This document shows positions 7,597 to 13,269 of a stretch of DNA of 34,419 nucleotides, one piece after another (position 1 is the first letter of the stretch; the number at the start of each line of letters is the position of its first letter). The notes beneath the pieces were generated by a model. The model was given only the letters and a program-made list of their open reading frames with translations, did no database searches and was not told the DNA's origin. A program made the position numbers and the translations under genes. Source of the stretch: Defluviitaleaceae bacterium (GTDB taxonomy: Bacteria > Bacillota > Clostridia > Lachnospirales > WQUN01); the NCBI GenBank assembly GCA_009786685.1, contig WQRQ01000002.1:1-34419 (forward strand), in the 5' to 3' direction.

Positions 7597-8437
7597 TATA
7601 GCAACCATGGCAGGCGCAAAAGAGCTAATGGCGCGCCATGGTTTAATTGCAAAAAAGAAGCTGGGACAGCATTTTTTGATAGACCAACATGTATTGCACA
7701 AAATAATAAAGGCGGCAGGGATAACCAAAGACGAGCGTGTACTGGAAATAGGCCCCGGCATAGGCGGGATGACACAGGCCATGCTGGAAGAAGGTGCGTA
7801 TGTAACCGCCGTAGAGCTGGACAAGCAGCTAGTGCCGATTTTGGAAGAATTATTTAGGCCATTTGGTCGAAGGTTTAAAGTCGTGCAAGACGATATTTTG
7901 CGCACGGATTTGAAGGAAATAATCGGCGACGAGGGTAGGGGAGTAAAAGTGGTGGCAAATTTGCCGTATTATATAACCACGCCCGTGATTTTTCATCTAT
8001 TAGAGAGCGGTCTGCCTTTAGAATCCGTTACCGTGATGATTCAAAAAGAAGTAGCACAGCGCATGAGTGCGACCCCGGGCAAAAAGGATTATGGCTCGCT
8101 TACGCTGGCGGTACAGTATTATGCAGACGTGTCACTGGTTGCAAATGTGCCGACTAACTGTTTTTTTCCGCGCCCGGGAGTGGATTCTGCGGTGGTAAAG
8201 CTTACGCTTTTGCCCGCGCCAAGGGTAAACACAGACAAGGAGCGAATGTTTAAAATAATCCACGCCGCATTCGGAAAACGAAGAAAAACCCTGCTAAACG
8301 CCCTGGACTCCGAAGGCATAGGCGGTGGAAAAACCGCGCTGTCGGAAGCCCTGCTAAGCTGCGGAATAAACCCCCAAGCCCGAGGCGAAACTCTGGATAT
8401 TTTCCAATTCGCCAACCTTGCGGAAAATATCCTATGA
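7583..8437 (+). CDS. rsmA: 16S rRNA (adenine1518-N6/adenine1519-N6)-dimethyltransferase
   Basis: This enzyme (also called KsgA) dimethylates two adjacent adenines in helix 45 of 16S rRNA late in 30S assembly. SAM-binding motif I is EIGPGIG (55-61), the acidic motif II is AVELD (76-80), and the catalytic motif IV is NLPYY (126-130). A TTG start at 7583 is chosen over the ATG at 7607: GGGGTG lies 7 bases before the TTG, while the ATG has no ribosome binding site, and MINTSIATMAGAKELMARHG matches the family N-terminus, where an IAT motif precedes the KEL and LGQHFLID motifs. That gives 284 residues, the usual length. The gene overlaps the preceding gene by 14 bases and the next by 4, so translation is likely coupled. 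Confidence 0.94.
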   Translation: MINTSIATMAGAKELMARHGLIAKKKLGQHFLIDQHVLHKIIKAAGITKDERVLEIGPGIGGMTQAMLEEGAYVTAVELDKQLVPILEELFRPFGRRFKVVQDDILRTDLKEIIGDEGRGVKVVANLPYYITTPVIFHLLESGLPLESVTVMIQKEVAQRMSATPGKKDYGSLTLAVQYYADVSLVANVPTNCFFPRPGVDSAVVKLTLLPAPRVNTDKERMFKIIHAAFGKRRKTLLNALDSEGIGGGKTALSEALLSCGINPQARGETLDIFQFANLAENIL

Positions 8438-9120
8438 GCGTCTTTGTATTAAAAATAATCGCGCTAACATCCATGCTGATAGACCATGTCGGTGCGGTTT
8501 TTTTTACTGATTTGATAGTTTTACGTGTTATCGGGCGGATTGCGTTTCCTATTTTTGTCTATTTAATCGCGGAGGGATTTAGACATACAAGAAGCCCATG
8601 GAGATTTTTGGCAAGGCTTGGTGCGTTTGCGATTATCTCGGAGATTCCGTTTGATTTGGCTTTTAATGACGGAATAAATTTTTTTGCCGATACAAATATT
8701 TTTTACACGTTGTTTTTAGGCGGTTTGGCTATTGTTGCCTACGAGACTTTGAAAAACAAAATGGTGATTGTGTCGTTTGTTCCTACGCTTGTGTGCATGG
8801 CTTTGGCCGTGTTATTGTCCGCTGATTACGGAGCTTATGGTGTGTTTTTTGTTTTTTGTATGTATATAATTAAAAATTTTAGATGGCGTTTGGCGTCGAT
8901 GGTGTTGCTGTGCATTTGGCAACATCAAGGCATGATTTTTTGGGGGATTAATCGCTCATTTGCGTATATTCCTACGATGCATTTGTTGATGATACCCGCG
9001 ACGCTAATCCCTGTTGCATTGATTGCATTTTATAACGGAAAGCGCGGCCGTGGGCTAAAGTGGTTTTTTTATATAGCCTATCCCTTGCATTTGTTGGTAT
9101 TTGGCTTGATTGCGGCATAG
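8434..9120 (+). CDS. TraX family membrane protein
   Basis: This 228-residue protein has about seven membrane helices. The N-terminus (KIIALTSMLIDHVGAV) with the conserved IDH, and RIAFPIFVYLIAEGFRHTRS, are characteristic of the TraX family, named after the F-pilin acetyltransferase but present as a chromosomal gene of unknown role in many Clostridia. RLGAFAIISEIPFDLAFN is a second conserved block. It starts inside the last codons of rsmA (ATGA overlap) and its end overlaps the convergent glycosyltransferase by 43 bases. A role as a membrane acyltransferase, perhaps acting on surface glycans, is only an inference from the family and the location. Confidence 0.85.
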   Translation: MSVFVLKIIALTSMLIDHVGAVFFTDLIVLRVIGRIAFPIFVYLIAEGFRHTRSPWRFLARLGAFAIISEIPFDLAFNDGINFFADTNIFYTLFLGGLAIVAYETLKNKMVIVSFVPTLVCMALAVLLSADYGAYGVFFVFCMYIIKNFRWRLASMVLLCIWQHQGMIFWGINRSFAYIPTMHLLMIPATLIPVALIAFYNGKRGRGLKWFFYIAYPLHLLVFGLIAA

Positions 9121-10217
9121 ATTTGCTTGATTACCTCCAGCGCGTTTTCTTCGGAATATTTTTTTGCGGCTTCGCGACTGTTTTTGCTTAGGCGGTCGCG
9201 CAGGCTTTTATCTTCGATTAGACGCACTATGTTTTTTGCAAAGCCTTCCACGTCGTTATGGTCGCATAATAGCGCGGTTTCGCCTTCTATTGCGTATTCT
9301 GTTACTCCCCGCGCACGTGATGTTACCAGCGGTAAGCCCACTGCCATTGCTTCTATTGAGGACTGGCCGATTCCTTCGCGTATGGATGGGAACGCAAAAA
9401 TATCCGCCGCGTTTAAAAAATCACCGATGTTGCCTCTGTAGCCCGCGAGGATTAACCTGTCGGCGCAGCCTAAACGCTCGCTTTCGTATTTCAGCTTTTC
9501 GCGCAGCTTGCCTTCTCCGCAAATTACATAATATGCATCCAAAATCCGCGAAATTGCCCGCAAAATCACCATATGGTTTTTATTTTTATTAAGCTCGCCA
9601 AACGACAACACAAAAATACCGCCCTCGGGAATGCCAAGCTCCTCCCGTAGCGCGGCCTTGCTCACCCCACTCGCCGTAACCCGCTCAAAATTAACCCCCG
9701 GCCCAAGGCTGTTTTTAACAGGCGCGTTAAACGCCGCCGCCCGCCGTGTATCCTCATTATTAAGCGTAATAATCATATCCGTAAACCGCGCCAAAAACCG
9801 CTCGGCAGGATAATACAAAAGCCAATTAGCAAGCGGCGCGCCGTTATAAAAATGAAAACCATGCGCGTGATACACTACCTTAGTCCCGCACCTTCGCGCC
9901 CCACGAGCCGCAAGCCGCCCCACCATAGAAGCCGTAGGCGTGCTGCACGCCACGATATCGTAGCTGTTTTCATCAATCAGCTTTTTCAACTTAAAATATG
10001 CCCTAAAATTACCCACCCCAAAAGGCGAGCGAGAAAACGGCATATCAAAAAATCGGTCGCAGTTTTCAATGACACACTTATCCTCGCCGGTGTCATTAAA
10101 CGCCGCCACATGTACCTCGTAACCCATCTCTTTAAGCCATTTTAACTGCGGCAAATAAAACGCACTAACGTGCAATTTTACAACCGTGGCAACGAGCAAA
10201 AATTTTTTAGTACGCAT
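9078..10217 (-). CDS. Glycosyltransferase family 4 (EpsD/CapM-like)
   Basis: This 379-residue enzyme has a GT-B fold and adds a sugar to a lipid-linked saccharide at the cytoplasmic membrane face. The N-terminal domain contains AFYLPQLKWLKEMGYEVHVA and YHAHGFHFYNGAPLANWLLY, typical of the EpsD/CapM type. The C-terminal domain contains FGELNKNKNH and AFPSIREGIGQSSIEAMAVG, whose E-G-x-G-x-x-x-x-E arrangement fits the GT4 nucleotide-sugar site. It overlaps the upstream sugar phosphotransferase by 11 bases on the same strand, so it probably adds the second sugar of the repeat unit. Donor and acceptor cannot be read from the sequence. Confidence 0.9.
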   Translation of the reverse strand: MRTKKFLLVATVVKLHVSAFYLPQLKWLKEMGYEVHVAAFNDTGEDKCVIENCDRFFDMPFSRSPFGVGNFRAYFKLKKLIDENSYDIVACSTPTASMVGRLAARGARRCGTKVVYHAHGFHFYNGAPLANWLLYYPAERFLARFTDMIITLNNEDTRRAAAFNAPVKNSLGPGVNFERVTASGVSKAALREELGIPEGGIFVLSFGELNKNKNHMVILRAISRILDAYYVICGEGKLREKLKYESERLGCADRLILAGYRGNIGDFLNAADIFAFPSIREGIGQSSIEAMAVGLPLVTSRARGVTEYAIEGETALLCDHNDVEGFAKNIVRLIEDKSLRDRLSKNSREAAKKYSEENALEVIKQIYAAIKPNTNKCKG

Positions 10218-11616
10218 TTTTATCTGTAAATGCTCCTACAAGTGTAAGGATGCAAATTTTAATATCTAACATCAAATCCCAGTTTTGAATATAATAATTA
10301 TCACACTTTATCCGCTCTTTAATCGAAGTGTCACCGCGCCAACCGTTTACCTGCGCCCACCCTGTTATGCCCGCCTTTACATAATGCCTAAGCATATACT
10401 CGGGGATTTCGCTTTTGAACTTCTCTACCCAATAAGGGCGTTCCGGGCGTGGGCCTACCACGCTCATATTGCCTAAAAACACGTTAATAAACTGCGGAAG
10501 CTCGTCCAAGCTGGTTTTTCTTATTAATGTGCCAAATTTTGTTTTGCGCGGGTCGTTTTGTGTTGTCCATTGGGTTTGTTCTTCTTCGTCGGTTTGCACC
10601 CTCATGCTTCTAAATTTTAGCATGTTAAAGGTTTTACCATTTTGCCCAACCCGTTCCTGCTTAAAGAAAATAGGCCCGGGCGAAGACATTCTCACACCTA
10701 TAGCAACCATAATAAGCAAGGGCGAAAAAAATAAAAGCGCGGCAGAAGAAAAAGCAATATCAAACGCCCTTTTAAGAAAACGATTAAAAAACGAATCCAA
10801 CGGAATATCACGAATTACCATAAGCGACATACCATCAACATCCTCGATATTGGTGCTAACATTAAGCAGCTCGTAATAAACAGGAACAATCTTAACCCGT
10901 ATACCTTCCAAGTCACAAATTTTAATAATTTTTGTAAGCAAAGAAATCTCATCGGAGTTTAACGCAATAATTATTTCATCAAAAGCGTACTCCTTGTTTA
11001 GCTCGGGCAATTCGTCTATGCTTCCCAAAACCTTGTAGCCCATAAACCCTGTATATTTGTCGCTTGCTTCCGTTAAAATAATGCCTTCCATGCGATAGCC
11101 CCAGCGTCTGTATGCTTTTACGGAGCTGATATACGCCTCGGCCAAGCGATTAATGCCCACGACTGCGATTCTTCTTTGATAATGCCCCTTCTTATAATGG
11201 CTGCGCATATATGCGCGGTAACAATTACGAAAAATAGTCGTAAAAATAATGTTAAACGCAACAAAAAAGAAAAGCACCCAGCGGGAATATTCCAGACCCC
11301 ATCTAAACACAAACGTAAACCCAACAAGCAATAACGCGCTAAGCAGGTTTGTGCCGACGATTTTTCCAAATTCCTTGGACGCTTCATTTTTTAAAGTAGC
11401 CTTGTACAATTTAAAAGCAGCACTAACAACAACAAAAACAGGTATCATTATAAATACAATACTGTAATAATAACTACTTGGCTCCCCCAAAAACGCAATA
11501 TCGGGGAAAACACCTACATTAAACCTAACCCATACACTAAGCAAGTTTGCAAGAACAATTGACAAAATATCCAAAAGTAAAACTACAATACTGTATAGCC
11601 GCCACTCACGCTTCAT
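10207..11616 (-). CDS. Polyprenyl-phosphate sugar-1-phosphotransferase (initiating, WcaJ/WbaP-like)
   Basis: This 469-residue enzyme transfers a sugar-1-phosphate, commonly glucose or galactose, to undecaprenyl phosphate, the first step of exopolysaccharide repeat-unit synthesis. It has four predicted N-terminal membrane helices (about 10-130), a CoA-binding-like domain (about 145-250), a membrane-embedded helix (about 285-310) and the catalytic bacterial sugar transferase domain with KFRSM (334-338), the catalytic dyad DE in DELPQ (371-375) and VGPRPE (387-392). The ending RGDTSIKERIKCDNYYIQNW is typical of the WcaJ/EpsL group. It has its own promoter at 11650-11678 and is followed by a GT4 gene. 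No other initiating enzyme is visible in the window, so it likely serves the large plus-strand cluster. Confidence 0.93.
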   Translation of the reverse strand: MKREWRLYSIVVLLLDILSIVLANLLSVWVRFNVGVFPDIAFLGEPSSYYYSIVFIMIPVFVVVSAAFKLYKATLKNEASKEFGKIVGTNLLSALLLVGFTFVFRWGLEYSRWVLFFFVAFNIIFTTIFRNCYRAYMRSHYKKGHYQRRIAVVGINRLAEAYISSVKAYRRWGYRMEGIILTEASDKYTGFMGYKVLGSIDELPELNKEYAFDEIIIALNSDEISLLTKIIKICDLEGIRVKIVPVYYELLNVSTNIEDVDGMSLMVIRDIPLDSFFNRFLKRAFDIAFSSAALLFFSPLLIMVAIGVRMSSPGPIFFKQERVGQNGKTFNMLKFRSMRVQTDEEEQTQWTTQNDPRKTKFGTLIRKTSLDELPQFINVFLGNMSVVGPRPERPYWVEKFKSEIPEYMLRHYVKAGITGWAQVNGWRGDTSIKERIKCDNYYIQNWDLMLDIKICILTLVGAFTDKNAY

Positions 11617-11649
11617 TTGATAATGACTTCCCTTCTGTGGTATATTCCT

Positions 11650-11678
11650 AATTTACCCTTATTATTAAAAAAAGTCAA
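11650..11678 (-). promoter_or_regulatory. Promoter of the initiating transferase-GT4 operon
   Basis: On the minus strand TTGACT (11678-11673) and TAAATT (11655-11650) are spaced by exactly 17 bases, fitting a sigma-A promoter. The start site would be about 30 bases before the transferase ATG at 11616. Confidence 0.6.
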
Positions 11679-11685
11679 AGAAATA

Positions 11686-11850
11686 TCAAATATTGCGATA
11701 AAATTTTAAAGCCTCATCTATACTTTTAAATACAACCATTCCGCTAGGGTGTACCACGACAAATTTATTATAATTATGGACCTCAAGTCGCTTTTCGTCT
11801 GTTGATGCAATCACCGTATTTACGCAGGAATCTTGGGTTGTTTTTTCCAT
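11686..11850 (-). CDS. Small hypothetical protein (54 aa)
   Basis: This short protein starts MEKTTQDSC and ends KSIDEALKFYRNI. The ATG at 11850 is chosen because AGGAGGTGAG lies just before it. An upstream in-frame ATG at 11913 has no binding site. The protein has no membrane helix or signal peptide. The segment YNKFVVVHPSGMVVFKSIDEAL reads like two beta strands followed by a helix and loosely resembles small DUF5678-like proteins, including the one divergently encoded at 11966. I do not recognise a function. It lies between two promoters on the minus strand, beside the retropepsin gene pair. Confidence 0.6.
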   Translation of the reverse strand: MEKTTQDSCVNTVIASTDEKRLEVHNYNKFVVVHPSGMVVFKSIDEALKFYRNI

Positions 11851-11893
11851 TGTACTCACCTCCTGGTATTTTATGGTATGCGCAGCGGTTACT

Positions 11894-11933
11894 ATGTGTG
11901 ACACTTTACACATGTTTTTTTATGGGATACTAT
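11894..11933 (+). promoter_or_regulatory. Promoter with overlapping inverted repeat before the retropepsin pair
   Basis: TTTACA (11905-11910) and TACTAT (11928-11933) with a 17-base spacer form a plausible sigma-A promoter for the gene starting at 11966. An inverted repeat ATGTGT-N8-ACACAT (11894-11913) overlaps the -35 box. Its core TGTGA-N6-ACACA (11897-11912) differs by one base from the classical CRP palindrome. The region is shared with the divergent 54-residue gene. Confidence 0.5.
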
Positions 11934-11965
11934 GATTATGTAATAATGTGACAGAGGTGTTAAAT

Positions 11966-12223
11966 GTGCTGGTAACTAATCCAAAGAGTGAAACATATGA
12001 TGAAATAAGGGACAAATACGATGGGTATTGTGTCCTTGTAATAGAATGCGAAAGCAAGAAACAAAATTTCGGATATGGAAAAGTAGTTGCATACAGCAAA
12101 AATCTGGCGGACTTAAACAGAGAAACACGCAGTATATTAAAAGAAGATATCGGTATTTTTGTATACAAAACATTCACAGATTTTGGTAGTTTTGCGCCTA
12201 CACAGGTTGTTCATCATGTATAA
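11966..12223 (+). CDS. Small hypothetical protein, DUF5678-like, paired with an aspartic protease
   Basis: This 85-residue protein is encoded immediately before, and overlapping by 8 bases, a retropepsin-like protease gene. A GTG start at 11966 is preferred because GAGGTG lies 6 bases upstream. GTG codons at 11948 and 11957 are less well placed. The segment YDEIRDKYDGYCVLVIECES followed by GKVVAYSKNLADL fits small alpha/beta proteins of the DUF5678 kind, which are often found beside retropepsin-like proteins. That family link is from pattern memory and not certain. It has no signal peptide or membrane helix. It may be a substrate, inhibitor or partner of the protease. Confidence 0.6.
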   Translation: MLVTNPKSETYDEIRDKYDGYCVLVIECESKKQNFGYGKVVAYSKNLADLNRETRSILKEDIGIFVYKTFTDFGSFAPTQVVHHV

Positions 12224-12686
12224 AATAATAACAGATTTTAGAGTGGAAAAATTAAAGCTTATTACATCGGTAGAGCTAAAAGTTGAAGGAAAAAATTCGT
12301 CTGTGCCGTATGACGCAATCGTGGATACCGGGTGCAGCGATGCTTCTATGTCTCAACAATTGTTTGACTCATTAGGCTATAAACAAAACGAAAGAATCGA
12401 AACAACAATAACCGGCATTAACGCCAAAAGCAAAGGTTTTAGCACAATCATAGATAGTTTTATAATCGGTGGCGTAGATTTGGGAAAAACGCGCATAGCC
12501 GTGTCCAAAGTCTCCCCGGAGTTTGAGAACATCATCGTTATCGGCATGAATGTATTGGTATGGTTTCACACCGCTATAGATTACAAAAAAAACGAAATAA
12601 CCCTAATAGAAAGACGTCTAAAAAACATCGACATGAAAACACGCTTTTACAGGACAGATATTTTTACGCGTAATTTATTACTGTGA
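12216..12686 (+). CDS. Retropepsin-like aspartic protease
   Basis: This 156-residue protein has the hallmarks of a clan AA single-lobe aspartic protease: AIVDTGCSDASMS with the catalytic Asp-Thr-Gly at 37-39, a flap-like segment ETTITGINAKSKG (about 62-74), the hydrophobic-hydrophobic-Gly motif IIVIGMNVL (106-114) and the final strand IDYKKNEITLI (121-131). Like retroviral proteases it would act as a homodimer. The ATG at 12216 is chosen because the family fold begins there, and upstream residues in the same frame lie in the coding sequence of the previous gene. No membrane helix or signal peptide is present, so it is predicted to be cytoplasmic. Its target is unknown. It sits between two glycan gene sets. 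Confidence 0.8.
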   Translation: MYKIITDFRVEKLKLITSVELKVEGKNSSVPYDAIVDTGCSDASMSQQLFDSLGYKQNERIETTITGINAKSKGFSTIIDSFIIGGVDLGKTRIAVSKVSPEFENIIVIGMNVLVWFHTAIDYKKNEITLIERRLKNIDMKTRFYRTDIFTRNLLL

Positions 12687-12719
12687 CAAACTCTCGGACA
12701 TTGTCATAACATTTGTCCG
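12684..12719 (+). other. Predicted H-type RNA pseudoknot at the retropepsin stop codon
   Basis: TGACAA (12684-12689) is complementary to TTGTCA (12701-12706), and CGGACA (12695-12700) is complementary to TGTCCG (12714-12719). The two helices interleave with loops of 5, 0 and 7 bases, the geometry of a classical H-type pseudoknot, or of two mutually exclusive hairpins. The first helix includes the TGA stop codon. Confidence 0.35.
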
Positions 12720-12858
12720 TTATTTTAATGTAATCTACATACAAGTCGAAAGGCACAACCTTTGCAACAACTACATTAACCGCTCTATCGTCAAACGAAA
12801 TGCAACGTCCCTGCGAAAATCGGCTCTGTTGCTACGCATTGTATCGGTTGTCACACCT

Positions 12859-12951
12859 CGAGACTTGCCCTTCCTTGGAATTAAACATCAAGCTTGGTTT
12901 ATACCGCGATATCTACGCGCGCGGCGGTATAAGTCTCGGTTTACTTCCAAG
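12859..12951. repeat. Nested, interleaved inverted repeats in non-coding DNA
   Basis: Three inverted-repeat pairs lie in 93 bases: CGAGACTT (12859-12866) with AAGTCTCG (12931-12938); CTTGGAATTAAAC (12874-12886) with GTTTACTTCCAAG (12939-12951), 12 of 13 positions; and TTATACCGC (12899-12907) with GCGGTATAA (12924-12932). The first two pairs cross each other. This could be a structured RNA or a decayed element. No known RNA family was recognised on either strand. Together with the features listed separately, it is the main content of the gene-poor stretch 12687-13269. Confidence 0.45.
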
Positions 12952-13025
12952 CCATTCATGTAATATGAAGAATTCTCGGTATTAACCGCCTGTACAGCAT
13001 ATTCGCGAATGGAAAAAATCACAGC

Positions 13026-13044
13026 CAGAGCAAAGACCGCTCTG
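13026..13044 (+). other. Small hairpin upstream of the 19-codon ORF
   Basis: CAGAGC and GCTCTG pair around a 7-base loop, ending 5 bases before the AAAGGAG that would serve the ORF at 13065. It could influence access to that ribosome binding site. There is no T run, so it is not a terminator. Confidence 0.35.
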
Positions 13045-13064
13045 ACGAGAAAGGAGAAAAAAAC

Positions 13065-13124
13065 ATGGCAGAGTTAGTAGCTGCTTCTGCGACGCTTCGT
13101 CTCACAAACGAGGAGCGCGGATAG
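13065..13124 (+). CDS. Very short ORF (19 aa) with a strong ribosome binding site
   Basis: The peptide is MAELVAASATLRLTNEERG. AAAGGAG (13050-13056) is placed 8 bases before the ATG, the best binding site in this stretch, and a strong terminator follows 20 bases after the stop. This arrangement looks like a complete tiny transcription unit, for example a leader peptide or small protein, but it could also be the surviving 5' end of a decayed gene. The peptide is not recognised. Confidence 0.4.
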   Translation: MAELVAASATLRLTNEERG

Positions 13125-13143
13125 TCATATGGCTATACATTAT

Positions 13144-13184
13144 AAGCGTGTAACGGGAATTTTAAACCTGTTGCACGCTTTTTT
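13144..13184 (+). terminator. Intrinsic terminator upstream of the polysaccharide operon
   Basis: AAGCGTG-TAACGGG (13144-13157) pairs with CCTGTTG-CACGCTT (13167-13180), a 14-bp stem with two G-T wobble pairs, a 9-base loop and six T. It would end transcripts coming from the retropepsin island and insulate the operon that starts just after it. Confidence 0.88.
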
Positions 13185-13194
13185 GTTGGTTGTG

Positions 13195-13223
13195 TTGATT
13201 TTTTCTTTTTCATGGGATAAGAT
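13195..13223 (+). promoter_or_regulatory. Promoter of the main polysaccharide operon
   Basis: TTGATT (13195-13200) and TAAGAT (13218-13223) are spaced by 17 bases, directly after the terminator and about 45 bases before the first gene of the cluster. A TACAAT follows immediately and could be an alternative -10 element. Confidence 0.55.
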
Positions 13224-13269
13224 TACAATAGACGTGTGATTTGCGTATAGTTTATTTAAACTAATAAGG

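Noticed and set aside
12684-12726. Stop codon readthrough of the retropepsin gene driven by the pseudoknot
   Set aside because: The in-frame extension is only about 14 codons and encodes nothing recognisable, and the pseudoknot includes the stop codon rather than lying after a spacer.
12664-12832. A minus-strand open frame ending in ...REFVTVINYA
   Set aside because: It reads plausibly but has no start codon after the upstream in-frame stop and no ribosome binding site, so it may be chance or a remnant.
12800-12985. A 61-codon plus-strand ORF in the gene-poor region
   Set aside because: It has no ribosome binding site, a Cys/Leu/Arg-rich product without recognised similarity, and it runs through the inverted repeats, which explain the sequence better.
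12687-13269. tmRNA, 6S RNA, SRP RNA, RNase P RNA, cobalamin or T-box riboswitch in the intergenic stretch
   Set aside because: None of the conserved motifs of these RNAs was seen on either strand.
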